Positions 15,797 through 23,539 are shown, counted from the stretch's first letter. The stretch: 30,395 nucleotides of DNA from an uncultured Lachnospiraceae bacterium (GCA_946566415.1 CAMNWW010000003.1:1-30395); one strand, 5' to 3'. Program-made: numbers and translations. The notes: generated from the sequence alone by a model not told the origin.

Positions 15797-16773
15797 GCAA
15801 ATATATTCGCCAGAAACCGTTTCTTTTCTTCCGCCTGTGAGATTGCGGTTTCCAGTTTCTCTACACTCTTGGAGGAGATCAAAGCTTTATTGGAGTGATA
15901 GTACGTATTCGCTGTTTTCCAAAATTTCTCCGGATAGGCAAGCCGGATTGCAAGATATTCTCTTTCTTCCCTGCCAAGCGGGATAATCGAATCATACGCA
16001 CGAAGCATCCGATATCCCAGTCTCTCGTCATACCTGTGTTTTTCTAAAGTTTTCCGCAGAAAATACCAGAAGTCAACGAGCTGGAGATCCTGGTGTACAT
16101 GCTCGAACCCTGTAACAGCCATCCCCTCCGGGCAAGACAACAGATTATGGTAATTATAATCTCCGTGGATGACTGTATTTTCTTCCTGCGCCTTCTGGTA
16201 TAGTTTCTGGTATTCTGATTCTTTCAGACGGTCAGATGTACGCTGCGCCCACTGGTACATCTGATCATACCCTTTCAAAAATGCCCTCTCAAAATCTCCT
16301 TTCACACTGCGCTTGCATACAAATGAACGCACCTTACGCAGTTCCCGGTTATGCCTGTCATACTCGTCTGACAGTTTTTCGCTGTTTTCAGGGCTGCACA
16401 GCTCCCTCGGAAGCCGCATGACTTCATGGAGCCTTGCAAGAGTCTTCACGCCTTCTAAAAGCTCAGACTCTTTTCGGATATCACATTCCCGCCCCTGGAA
16501 CCACCGTTTTACCATATATCTGCTCCCGTCTTCCGCCTGGGTGACATACTCTCCCTCTTTGTTTTCAAGAGGGACGTCGATCATCCGAAAACCATTTTCA
16601 CTCAAAAGCTTATAGACCGCGGCAAGTACAGGCAGGCGTCCTGCAGGTGCATGCGTTTCCTTCAATATGAACAGCCCTTTATCCGTATCGCATAAAACAG
16701 CACCCCTGATTCTGCGGGTGCTGTACACTTCTATCTGATATTGTTCCAACACACTGATTCCATAATCCTTCAT
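15784..16773 (-). CDS. cotS: CotS family spore coat protein (kinase-like fold)
   Basis: This 329-aa protein has an aminoglycoside-phosphotransferase-like fold, as CotS/CotI/YutH do. The catalytic-loop motif is present as VIHGDYNYHNLL, but the metal-binding D-F-D position reads G-F-E, followed by a D-L-Q-L-V-D-F-W-Y-F-L-R-K-T segment. Inactive-looking variants are common in this family, so the role is probably structural. ATG 16773 is set by AGGGGG six bases upstream. A sigma-E-like promoter upstream fits mother-cell expression. The phosphohexomutase promoter is nested in its 3' end. Confidence 0.9.
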   Translation of the reverse strand: MKDYGISVLEQYQIEVYSTRRIRGAVLCDTDKGLFILKETHAPAGRLPVLAAVYKLLSENGFRMIDVPLENKEGEYVTQAEDGSRYMVKRWFQGRECDIRKESELLEGVKTLARLHEVMRLPRELCSPENSEKLSDEYDRHNRELRKVRSFVCKRSVKGDFERAFLKGYDQMYQWAQRTSDRLKESEYQKLYQKAQEENTVIHGDYNYHNLLSCPEGMAVTGFEHVHQDLQLVDFWYFLRKTLEKHRYDERLGYRMLRAYDSIIPLGREEREYLAIRLAYPEKFWKTANTYYHSNKALISSKSVEKLETAISQAEEKKRFLANIFAFQL

Positions 16774-16811
16774 GGCTTCCCCCTGTGACAGTAGATTTGC
16801 TATTCTCTCTA

Positions 16812-16841
16812 TGTGTATGCCACAGGACATGCCAAACATGC
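16812..16841 (-). promoter_or_regulatory. Possible sigma-E promoter of cotS
   Basis: GCATGTT, 15 nt, CATACACA on the minus strand: six of seven and seven of eight positions of the Bacillus sigma-E consensus. Start of transcription would be near 16805, leaving a short leader with the ribosome site. Weaker than the yabP site. Confidence 0.4.
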
Positions 16842-16862
16842 ATAATCAGGGAAAAAGTTTGA

Positions 16863-17075
16863 ATTTGTGCAGTGGGATGCCTAAATAAGGCGTCGGAATA
16901 TCGGGCATAAAGCAAGGTAACGCTGCAGTGAACTAACCGCCAACGCAGGCTAAGGCGTTCAGGAATGCCTTTACGCCTAAGTCTGCGTAGACGGTGGATT
17001 TCACTTCCGCTAAAAACACCTTTAAATGCTTTATGCCCGATATTCCGACGCCTTTCCACTCCTCCCTGTACAAAT
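16863..17075. repeat. Long imperfect palindrome, MITE-like, between cotS and dcd
   Basis: The core is a perfect 26-bp inverted repeat: 16889-16914 (GGCGTCGGAATATCGGGCAT and six more bases) and 17027-17052. Inside it a second pair, 16943-16958 and 16973-16988, pairs at 14 of 16 positions around a 14-nt loop, with partial pairing between. Outside, ATTTGTGCAGTGGGA (16863-16877) matches the complement of 17063-17075 with one substitution and one gap. The whole can fold as one long hairpin on either strand. There is no plausible coding frame, no T-run, and no obvious target duplication. It may be a miniature inverted-repeat element, or an mRNA end-stabilising hairpin for dcd; multi-copy status in the genome would decide. 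Confidence 0.75.
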
Positions 17076-17114
17076 AATATCTCACACCAATACAGCGTGG
17101 GATGTTTGAGTCGC

Positions 17115-17648
17115 TCACCTGTCACTGTCTAGATAGATTCTAGAACCGGTTGCACCTCTTTGTTTTTGATACTTTCCACTATATGAATGTAAGGCTTCTT
17201 GATCTAACTGTGCAAATACTAGCTGTCCGATACGCCGTCCTGATTGTAATTCAATAGCACAACGATTTGCATTATACAACTCCAGTGTTATTTCTCCCTC
17301 AAAACCTGGATCGACCCAGCCTGCATTTTGAATGAATAAACCCAACCTTCCTAACGAGCTTCTTCCTTCTACAAATGCTGTTATATCATTAGGTAAAGAA
17401 AAATATTCCCTTGTTGTAGCCAATACAAATTGCCCCGGCAATAATAAATATTTCTCAGTTTCAAAAACTTTATAATTAATAGATTTATTCAATGCAATAA
17501 TGCCATCAGAACTATCTTCAATCATACTAAATGTATTTCCCAAACAAATATCTACACTAGCTGGCTGAATCTGATAATTTTCCAAAGGTTCAATAGAAAG
17601 CCTTCCATTTTTCAACATCTTTATAATTGTTTTATCTGACAAAATCAT
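17115..17648 (-). CDS. dcd: dCTP deaminase
   Basis: The 177-aa product converts dCTP to dUTP, or directly to dUMP in bifunctional versions, at the head of thymidylate synthesis. The active site is intact: V-E-G-R-S-S-L-G-R-L-G-L (Ser97, Arg101), Q-N-A-G-W-V-D-P-G-F-E-G, and L-E-L-Y-N with the general base Glu123. AGGAGGT sits five bases before ATG 17648. The start lies inside the 3' end of cca (17-nt overlap), so translation is coupled. Base use is visibly A/T-richer than cca and proS, and an unusual palindrome follows it, which suggests late acquisition. Deaminases of this family act in anti-phage dNTP depletion in some bacteria, but those usually carry extra domains; this one has the bare housekeeping length. 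Confidence 0.95.
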   Translation of the reverse strand: MILSDKTIIKMLKNGRLSIEPLENYQIQPASVDICLGNTFSMIEDSSDGIIALNKSINYKVFETEKYLLLPGQFVLATTREYFSLPNDITAFVEGRSSLGRLGLFIQNAGWVDPGFEGEITLELYNANRCAIELQSGRRIGQLVFAQLDQEALHSYSGKYQKQRGATGSRIYLDSDR

Positions 17649-18975
17649 AAAGTACCTCCTGCACTCTCCCCAGCAGGTATTCCGCCGTATTACGCTCAGG
17701 CTCTTCGATCACTTCTTCAAGGAGCGTCTTAAGGATCTCCCCTATCCTTGGTCCCGGCTTTACGCCTGCTTTTATAAGATCGCTTCCATTTACCGCCAGA
17801 TCCTTTAAAGAAACGCACTGGCGTTTCCTTACGATCTCCTGATAAAGCCGTTCGATCCCGTCAAGATTCGCCAATTTTTCCGCGCGCTGATAATCGCTCT
17901 GGGCCAATGTATCAGCACGCCGCACCTGCATATAATCGGGAAACAATTCTTCGCCGATCTTGTTCATTGTACGCCGCACGCTTTTAATCTCGGCGGGAAT
18001 CCGGTAATCATGAAAATGAACAAGCTTTTCCACCTTCCGCAGAGTATCATTATCAAATTTCAGGCGGTGCATGATATCTGCCGCCATCTGTCTGCTCACT
18101 TCCGCGTGGCCTTTAAAATGAGCCACCTGTTCCTCATCCACCGTCTTTTTCGCCGGCTTCCCCATATCGTGGAACAGCATAGTGAGACGAAGAACCTTGT
18201 CCGGCGCGATGTGGGAAAGCGCATGAATCGTATGCTCCCCCACACTGCAGAAATGATGCAAAGTCTCCTGTGTCGTCTCCATCATGGCGTCAAATTCCGG
18301 CAGAATAATCTGTGTAATTCCAAGCTCATACGCCAGGCGGATGCACTCCGGATGGGAAGATGTCAAAAGTTTAACGATTTCTGTCTGGATACGTTCCGCA
18401 CTGATCATCCTAAGATTCGGCGCCAAAAGCCGAATCGCCTCTTTCGTATCATCCGCGATCGTAAATCCAAGCTGGGCGGCAAAACGCACCGCCCTAAGAA
18501 TCCGCAGAGCATCCTCCGAGAAACGCTCCTTCGCGTTTCCCACACACCGGATTATCTGCTGCCCAAGATCTTCCCTCCCGCCAAATAAATCCACAAGCCC
18601 ATCTTTATCATTATACGCCATTGCATTGATGGTAAAATCCCGCCTCAGAAGGTCCTCAGAAAGACTCCTCGTGAACTTTACTTCACTCGGATGACGCCCG
18701 TCTTCGTATTTCCCGTCAATACGGTACGTCGTAACTTCAAAGCTTTCCCCTCCAAGGAGGACGGACACTGTCCCATGTTCGATTCCAGTGTCAAACGTCC
18801 GCTCGAACAGTTGTTTCAGTTCCTCAGGATCCGCCGAAGTTGTAATATCCCAGTCATCCGGCTCCCTTTTTAGGAGCATATCCCGCACGCATCCTCCTAC
18901 TGCATATGCCTCATGTCCGTTCTCCTGTAAAACTGTAATGATCTGCCGTACCTTGTCCGGAAGTACGATCTGCAT
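17632..18975 (-). CDS. cca: CCA-adding tRNA nucleotidyltransferase
   Basis: The 447-aa cytosolic enzyme builds or repairs the 3' CCA end of tRNAs. The class II polymerase head is seen as V-G-G-C-V-R-D (26-32), D-W-D-I-T-T with metal Asp41 and Asp43, then R-R-D-F-T-I-N-A-M-A-Y. The middle has neck and body helices, and an HD domain follows (L-F-H-D-M-G-K, with H-F-H-D-Y-R later), as in Clostridial and E. coli-type enzymes. ATG 18975 is chosen because GGAGG precedes it by eight bases. It lies 24 nt after proS. Confidence 0.95.
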   Translation of the reverse strand: MQIVLPDKVRQIITVLQENGHEAYAVGGCVRDMLLKREPDDWDITTSADPEELKQLFERTFDTGIEHGTVSVLLGGESFEVTTYRIDGKYEDGRHPSEVKFTRSLSEDLLRRDFTINAMAYNDKDGLVDLFGGREDLGQQIIRCVGNAKERFSEDALRILRAVRFAAQLGFTIADDTKEAIRLLAPNLRMISAERIQTEIVKLLTSSHPECIRLAYELGITQIILPEFDAMMETTQETLHHFCSVGEHTIHALSHIAPDKVLRLTMLFHDMGKPAKKTVDEEQVAHFKGHAEVSRQMAADIMHRLKFDNDTLRKVEKLVHFHDYRIPAEIKSVRRTMNKIGEELFPDYMQVRRADTLAQSDYQRAEKLANLDGIERLYQEIVRKRQCVSLKDLAVNGSDLIKAGVKPGPRIGEILKTLLEEVIEEPERNTAEYLLGRVQEVLYDFVR

Positions 18976-18999
18976 ACTATGCGCCTCCCACACAGCTCT

Positions 19000-20442
19000 T
19001 TAATAAGCCTTCCCGAAATAGACCATATGTTTTGCGGGTTTTCCGCAATAAATGCAGTGATCGCTGACGGCGTCTTCTCCCTGGCAGATGCAGCGCGAAG
19101 ATGCTCCGCCGCTCTCATACTTGATCGCATCCTCGCATTCTTCGCTTCCGCACCACATTGCTTTGATAAACCCACGGTTTTCGCTGAACTTCTCCTTCAT
19201 TTCTTCCATCGTCACAGCGGTATCGATATGGGCGTCCAAAAAGTTCTTCGCCCGCTCATACATATCTTTCTGGATTGTCTCCAGTATTTCTCCTAACTTC
19301 GTCTCGATTTCATCCAACGAAACAACAATCTTCTCACGGGTATCACGGCGCACGACCACGACCTGCCCCTGCTCGATATCCTTCGGTCCGATCTCGATAC
19401 GGGTCGGGATTCCCAGCATCTCCTGTTCGCTGAACTTCCATCCCGGGCTCTTCTCAGAATCGTCGATCTTCACACTGTAGCCCGCCTTCTTCAGCTGATC
19501 CGTCAGTTCTCTCGCCTTATCCAGAACACCTTCTTTATGCTGTGCGATCGGAATCACCCTCGTCTGTACGGGGGCGATCCTCGGCGGAAGTACCAGACCG
19601 CTGTCATCGCCATGCACCATAATGATTGCGCCGATAATTCGCGTGGAAATCCCCCAGGAAGTCTCATAAACACTGTGCAGTTCATTGTTTTTATCCGAAT
19701 ATTTAATATTAAACGCATCCGGGAAACCGCTCCCGAAGAAATGGCTGGTAGCTGACTGCAGAGCCTGCCCGTCATGCATCAGCGCCTCCACCGTATACGT
19801 ATCCTGCGCTCCCGCAAACTTCTCACTCTCCGTCTTTGGTCCGGATACATACGGAATTGCCAGAGAATCCCTGACAAAATCCTGATAGACTTTCAGCATC
19901 AAAAGCGTACGCTCCTCCGCTTCCTCATAAGTCGCATGGATCGTATGCCCTTCCTGCCACAAAAATTCCCGTGAACGCAGAAACGGCCTTGTCGTCTTCT
20001 CCCAGCGCAGTACCGAATTCCACTGGTTCCACACCTTCGGAAGGTCGCGGTACGACTGGACGCTCCTGGCCCACAGATCACAGAACAACGTTTCCGACGT
20101 AGGACGGATGCACATCTTTTCCTGCAGTTCTTCTCCGCCGCCTTGTGTGACCCACGCCACTTCCGGCGCAAATCCTTCTATATGATCGCTCTCTTTCTTT
20201 AGCAGGTTCTCCGGGATCAATACGGGAAGATACACATTCTCCACGCCTGTCTCCTTGAACCTTCTGTCCAGATCCTGCTGGATCTTCTCCCAGATCGCAT
20301 AACCGTTGGGCAGGTAATTCAGACACCCCTTTACACTGGAATAATCACAGAGCTTTGCCTCTCTTACAACGTCCGTATACCACTGCGCAAAGTCCTCGTC
20401 ACGCGAGGTAATAGACTCCACAAACTTTTTTTCCTTTGCCAT
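19000..20442 (-). CDS. proS: Prolyl-tRNA synthetase, archaeal/eukaryal type
   Basis: This 480-aa class II synthetase charges tRNA(Pro). Its length, lack of the bacterial editing insertion, and a C-terminal zinc-binding extension (W-C-G, C-E-D, C-I-C, C-I-Y-C-G) ending in Tyr mark the archaeal/eukaryal type 3, common in Clostridia. Motif 2 (R-W-E-K-T-T-R-P-F-L-R-S-R-E-F) and I-R-P-T-S-E-T are clear. The start is ATG 20442 with a GGAAAG-rich leader. A consensus promoter sits directly upstream and no T-box leader is present in the 105-nt gap, so regulation looks constitutive. It heads the proS-cca-dcd operon. Confidence 0.97.
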   Translation of the reverse strand: MAKEKKFVESITSRDEDFAQWYTDVVREAKLCDYSSVKGCLNYLPNGYAIWEKIQQDLDRRFKETGVENVYLPVLIPENLLKKESDHIEGFAPEVAWVTQGGGEELQEKMCIRPTSETLFCDLWARSVQSYRDLPKVWNQWNSVLRWEKTTRPFLRSREFLWQEGHTIHATYEEAEERTLLMLKVYQDFVRDSLAIPYVSGPKTESEKFAGAQDTYTVEALMHDGQALQSATSHFFGSGFPDAFNIKYSDKNNELHSVYETSWGISTRIIGAIIMVHGDDSGLVLPPRIAPVQTRVIPIAQHKEGVLDKARELTDQLKKAGYSVKIDDSEKSPGWKFSEQEMLGIPTRIEIGPKDIEQGQVVVVRRDTREKIVVSLDEIETKLGEILETIQKDMYERAKNFLDAHIDTAVTMEEMKEKFSENRGFIKAMWCGSEECEDAIKYESGGASSRCICQGEDAVSDHCIYCGKPAKHMVYFGKAY

Positions 20443-20496
20443 AACTGCCTCTTCCTTTCCGTCTCTTTCCTTATCACTATCACTGAATTACTCTGA

Positions 20497-20525
20497 ATTC
20501 TAATCGAATTTTTCCGGTTCGTCAA
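20497..20525 (-). promoter_or_regulatory. Sigma-A promoter of proS-cca-dcd
   Basis: TTGACG, 17 nt, TAGAAT on the minus strand, about 48 nt from its expected start of transcription to the proS ATG. Confidence 0.8.
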
Positions 20526-20547
20526 GTCCGGGGCAAATTTTCCTGCT

Positions 20548-21507
20548 TTATCGGACATAAATGTACCCAAAATAAACAAGATACACCATAAGAAACAGGA
20601 TTCCTTCTTTCTTGGAGAGTTCCCCCCGGCTTTTGGTACACAGGTACGCCAGAATGCTCATCACAATCAAAATTCCCATGTCATAGATCACATTAATGTC
20701 GACCGTGATCGGGCTGATCGCAGAACTCACCCCCAGAATCAGCAGGATATTAAAAATATTGGAACCGACCACATTTCCCACTGCCAGATCATTTTCTCCT
20801 TTTCGGGACGCCACCATAGAAGTTACCAATTCCGGAAGGGAGGTTCCCATTGCAACGATCGTAAGCCCGATAAATGTCTCGCTCAGCCCAAAGCGCACTG
20901 CAATATCTGTCGCTGAATTTACTACCAAGTCGCCGCCCACAACAATCGCGGCAATCCCGACTACAATGTAGATCAGACTCCGGGGAAGCCCAAGCGCCGC
21001 TGTTTCCTCCTCCCGCTCTTCATTCCGCGCCCTTAAAGCGCCCCTTACCTGGGAGGTAACGAAGTAGATAAATAAGATAAGAAGAATGATTCCGCTTATC
21101 CTTCCCAGTGTAAATTCTCCTTCTCCCGACAAGATCGCTCCGAATTCCAGGCGGCTGCATAAGATCAGAAGAAGAGCCGTAATCAGGATAGAAAACGGAA
21201 ATTCTTTCTTAAGGACCTGCGCGTTCGCCGTAAGCGGCCGAAGAAGAGCGCTGCATCCCAGCACGATCAGAAGATTGAATATATTCGATCCTAATACATT
21301 ACTGACGGCCAGCCCGTTCTGCCCTTTAAGCGACGCTGTAATGCTCACCGACGCCTCCGGCATACTTGTCCCGAACGCCACCACCGTAAGCCCGATGATG
21401 ATCGTCGGAATCTTGAAAAGCTTCGCCACGCTGGAGCTTCCGTCCACGAAAATATCCGCTCCTTTGATCAGCATGAAAAATCCCAGAACTAAAAATACAT
21501 ATACCAT
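20548..21507 (-). CDS. CaCA-family cation antiporter (YrbG type), Mn-riboswitch controlled
   Basis: This 319-aa integral membrane protein has two inverted repeats, each with a cation-binding core: G-T-S-M-P-E-A-S followed by S-N-V-L-G-S-N-I-F-N, and G-T-S-L-P-E-L-V followed by G-N-V-V-G-S-N-I-F-N. A cytosolic acidic loop (EEREEE) lies between the halves. The family exchanges Na+ or H+ for Ca2+ or other divalent ions. The ATG 21507 start has GGAGG seven bases upstream. A yybP-ykoY riboswitch with terminator heads the mRNA, so the physiological substrate may well be Mn2+, with the gene switched on when Mn2+ is high. The Ca2+/Na+ label is only the family name. Confidence 0.93.
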   Translation of the reverse strand: MVYVFLVLGFFMLIKGADIFVDGSSSVAKLFKIPTIIIGLTVVAFGTSMPEASVSITASLKGQNGLAVSNVLGSNIFNLLIVLGCSALLRPLTANAQVLKKEFPFSILITALLLILCSRLEFGAILSGEGEFTLGRISGIILLILFIYFVTSQVRGALRARNEEREEETAALGLPRSLIYIVVGIAAIVVGGDLVVNSATDIAVRFGLSETFIGLTIVAMGTSLPELVTSMVASRKGENDLAVGNVVGSNIFNILLILGVSSAISPITVDINVIYDMGILIVMSILAYLCTKSRGELSKKEGILFLMVYLVYFGYIYVR

Positions 21508-21531
21508 TGCATTTCCTCCCTTTCTTTGTGC

Positions 21532-21574
21532 AAAAAAAAGACTCCTATTGCAAAATATCTGCAATAAAAGTCTT
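21532..21574 (-). terminator. Riboswitch expression platform: intrinsic terminator
   Basis: On the minus strand a 15-bp stem (two G-U pairs) AAGACTTTTATTGCA / TGCAATAGGAGTCTT is followed by eight Ts. Its 5' arm reuses the 3' strand of aptamer helix P1, so ligand binding should prevent it forming: an ON switch. Confidence 0.92.
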
Positions 21575-21680
21575 GCTAATTGACAATACGAACCGGATTA
21601 TGTTTAAATAATCGTGATGACGATTCGTATTACATTGAATTGTTTCAAAAGTCATTCAATGGAAGCTACTCCCTTTTATC
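21564..21680 (-). promoter_or_regulatory. yybP-ykoY (Mn2+) riboswitch aptamer
   Basis: The minus strand carries the family's conserved parts in order: AAAAGGGAGTAGC, a P2 hairpin (CATTGAAT...ATTCAATG), an AATACGAA...TTCGTATT helix enclosing CGTCATCACG and CCGG, a P4 hairpin GATTAT...ATAATC, and AGCAAGACTTTTAT closing P1. These are the L1 and L3 loops that hold Mn2+ in solved yybP-ykoY structures. It begins right at the expected start of transcription of the antiporter mRNA. Confidence 0.93.
21580..21608 (+). promoter_or_regulatory. Possible promoter of rluA-nagB
   Basis: TTGACA, 17 nt, TTTAAA on the plus strand, embedded in the opposite-strand riboswitch. It is the best plus-strand candidate in the divergent gap, but its -10 box is weak. 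Confidence 0.3.
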
Positions 21681-21686
21681 GAAATT

Positions 21687-21715
21687 AGTGTAACTTCCTT
21701 TTTCCAAATTGTCAA
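21687..21715 (-). promoter_or_regulatory. Sigma-A promoter of the riboswitch-antiporter transcript
   Basis: TTGACA, 17 nt, TACACT on the minus strand. The start of transcription falls near 21680, exactly where the aptamer begins. Confidence 0.85.
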
Positions 21716-21733
21716 GACGGTAAAGGAGCAAAA

Positions 21734-22411
21734 ATGAAAAAACCAGAAATTTTATTTGAGGATCCCCATCTTTTGGTCTGTATAAAGCCCGCGGGCATTC
21801 CTGTACAGACAAGAAATCCCGGGACTCCCGATATGGAAAGTATACTCAAAAATCACCTGCGCGAATCCCTTCCCTCCCAAAAGGAGCTTTACCTTGCCGT
21901 CGTCCACCGTCTGGACCAGCCGGTAGAAGGCATCCTGGTCTTTGCCAAGACCCGTCCTGCCGCCGCAGGCTTAAGCCGGCAGATACAATCAGAATCTTTC
22001 GGTAAATACTATCAGGCTGTCGTCTGCGGGAAACTTCCCGCCTTATCGGGTACTCTTACCGACTATCTGGTAAAAGACGGAAGGACAAATACTTCCCGTA
22101 TCTGCACAAAAGATACGCCGGGAGCCAAATATGCCGCCCTTTCTTACGAAGTTCTGAAATTTCAGGAGCAGCCGCTTCTTTCTCTGGTGGATATCCGTCT
22201 TAAGACCGGACGGCATCACCAGATCCGCGTCCAGATGGCAAACGCCGGAGCGCCCCTGTGGGGAGATAACCGCTACCACCCTGAATTTGTATCAAAACGG
22301 GGATATTTTCCCATTGCGCTTTGCGCATATAAGGTAAGTTTTTGTCATCCTAAGACAGGTAAAACTTTGGTTTTTCAGACTGCGTGTCATTGGCCGCAGT
22401 TTGTAAAATAA
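21734..22411 (+). CDS. RluA family pseudouridine synthase
   Basis: The 225-aa enzyme isomerises specific uridines in rRNA or tRNA. The catalytic loop is V-V-H-R-L-D-Q-P-V-E-G, with Asp61, followed by I-L-V-F-A-K-T; L-K-T-G-R-H-H-Q-I-R-V-Q-M is the second hallmark motif. There is no S4 domain, so it is a short form whose RNA target cannot be assigned. AAAGGAG precedes ATG 21734 by six bases. nagB follows after 37 nt on the same strand, probably on the same transcript. Confidence 0.94.
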   Translation: MKKPEILFEDPHLLVCIKPAGIPVQTRNPGTPDMESILKNHLRESLPSQKELYLAVVHRLDQPVEGILVFAKTRPAAAGLSRQIQSESFGKYYQAVVCGKLPALSGTLTDYLVKDGRTNTSRICTKDTPGAKYAALSYEVLKFQEQPLLSLVDIRLKTGRHHQIRVQMANAGAPLWGDNRYHPEFVSKRGYFPIALCAYKVSFCHPKTGKTLVFQTACHWPQFVK

Positions 22412-22448
22412 ATCCATATCATTCAATCTTATCAAGGAGGAAACAACA

Positions 22449-23174
22449 GTGAAAATTTACAAAGAAAAAGATTATGAAGCTCTCAGCCAAAAAGCGGCCA
22501 GTATCATCGCCTCTCAGGTTATTATGAAACCAGACTGCGTCCTGGGTCTTGCTACCGGCTCTTCCCCGATCGGTACTTATCGGCAGTTAGTCGAATGGTA
22601 CAAGAGCGGCGTCCTGGATTTTTCCCAGGCGACTTCTGTAAATCTTGATGAATATAAGGGCCTTCCCAGGGAGAACGACCAGAGTTATTATTATTTTATG
22701 CATGACAATCTGTTCGACCATGTTAACATGAAAGCCTCCTACCTGCCTGACGGCACGAAAGAGGACAGTGATTCTGAGTGTTCGCGCTACGAGGCGCAGA
22801 TACGCTCCCTGGGAGGCGTAGACCTTCAGCTCCTCGGGCTTGGGCATAACGGACATATAGGGTTCAATGAACCCGCCGACGTATTCCCGGATGCCACCCA
22901 CTGTGTCGATCTTCAGGAGAGTACGATCCAGGCGAATAAGCGCTTCTTTGACTCCGCAGACGACGTTCCCCGCCAGGCATACACCATGGGAATCGGAACC
23001 ATCATGCGCGCAAAGAAGATTCTTCTCGTTGTAAACGGCGAAGGCAAGGCCGACACAGTGAGAGACGCCTTCTTCGGTCCCGTTACCCCAAAAGTGCCTG
23101 CTTCCATCCTGCAGTTCCATCCGGATGTCACACTGGTTGCTGATGAAGCCGCGCTGTCCAAATGCCCCCTTTAA
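22449..23174 (+). CDS. nagB: Glucosamine-6-phosphate deaminase
   Basis: The 241-aa cytosolic enzyme converts glucosamine 6-phosphate to fructose 6-phosphate plus ammonia, the last step of amino-sugar use. Visible motifs are A-T-G-S-S-P-I-G-T-Y (phosphate loop), N-L-D-E-Y with general base Asp67, and G-L-G-H-N-G-H-I-G-F-N-E-P with His136 and Glu141. Asn134 replaces the Asp of the E. coli enzyme, as in Bacillus NagB. The length fits the short, non-allosteric type. The start is GTG 22449, eight bases after AGGAGG. No nagA or sugar transporter is adjacent. A hairpin terminator follows the stop by about 20 nt. Confidence 0.97.
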   Translation: MKIYKEKDYEALSQKAASIIASQVIMKPDCVLGLATGSSPIGTYRQLVEWYKSGVLDFSQATSVNLDEYKGLPRENDQSYYYFMHDNLFDHVNMKASYLPDGTKEDSDSECSRYEAQIRSLGGVDLQLLGLGHNGHIGFNEPADVFPDATHCVDLQESTIQANKRFFDSADDVPRQAYTMGIGTIMRAKKILLVVNGEGKADTVRDAFFGPVTPKVPASILQFHPDVTLVADEAALSKCPL

Positions 23175-23195
23175 AAAGTCCTAAATATACTAAAA

Positions 23196-23230
23196 CAGCA
23201 GGGGAGAAGTCTTATAACTCTTCCCTGCTG
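23196..23230. terminator. Bidirectional terminator between nagB and a convergent 53-aa ORF
   Basis: CAGCAGGGGAGAAG and CTCTTCCCTGCTG form a roughly 12-bp stem with an eight-base loop. On the plus strand CTTCTTT follows; on the minus strand TTTTAGTATATTT follows, so it can serve both convergent genes. Confidence 0.75.
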
Positions 23231-23248
23231 CTTCTTTGCGTACTGTTA

Positions 23249-23410
23249 TTAGAATTCAATCCCTTTTCCCAGCGCGTCCTTCAGATATGTGGTCACATCC
23301 TCCAGCTTTTCGAGAATCTCGTCCCGTTCCTCCCATTCCTCACCGGACAAGTCTACGTTCACGAGGGCTTGTTTGATTCCTTTGATCTGTTTTATTAATT
23401 CTGACGTCAT
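23249..23410 (-). CDS. Small hypothetical protein, 53 aa
   Basis: ATG 23410 with GGGGGAAGAG just upstream opens 53 codons. The product starts MTSELIKQIKGIKQALVNVD and continues as charged helix (EEWEERDEILEKLEDV), ending ALGKGIEF; it is a likely helical hairpin with no membrane segment. A promoter (TTGAAT, 16 nt, TACAAT) lies 41-68 nt upstream and a terminator follows the stop, so it looks like a complete single-gene unit. I do not recognise the family. Third-position and helix patterns look coding. Confidence 0.72.
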   Translation of the reverse strand: MTSELIKQIKGIKQALVNVDLSGEEWEERDEILEKLEDVTTYLKDALGKGIEF

Positions 23411-23450
23411 CTCTCTTCCCCCTTTTTCTTTGTGAATACTATATATCTTT

Positions 23451-23478
23451 ATTGTACATCATAAAATATATAATTCAA
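23451..23478 (-). promoter_or_regulatory. Promoter of the 53-aa ORF
   Basis: TTGAAT, 16 nt, TACAAT on the minus strand in an A/T-rich stretch; start of transcription near 23444. Confidence 0.5.
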
Positions 23479-23503
23479 CTGACTTCACAATTTTGTCGGA
23501 AAA

Positions 23504-23526
23504 CTTAACATTTTGAAATGTTTAAG
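23504..23526 (-). terminator. Weak terminator of the ABC importer operon
   Basis: CTTAAACATTT, CA, AAATGTTAAG (one bulged base) followed by TTTT on the minus strand, 14 nt after the permease stop. The stem is A/T only, so read-through is likely. Confidence 0.45.
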
Positions 23527-23539
23527 CGTTGGGAAAGTA

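Noticed and set aside
16679..17125. 148-codon minus-strand frame across the palindrome
   Set aside because: It overlaps the cotS start and is made from the two arms of the inverted repeat; it has no ribosome site.
20443..20547. T-box leader before proS
   Set aside because: The gap is only 105 nt and contains a plain sigma-A promoter and no T-box core sequence.
20511..20560. Hairpin after the antiporter stop as terminator
   Set aside because: It has only a 5-bp stem with a long loop and no T-run.
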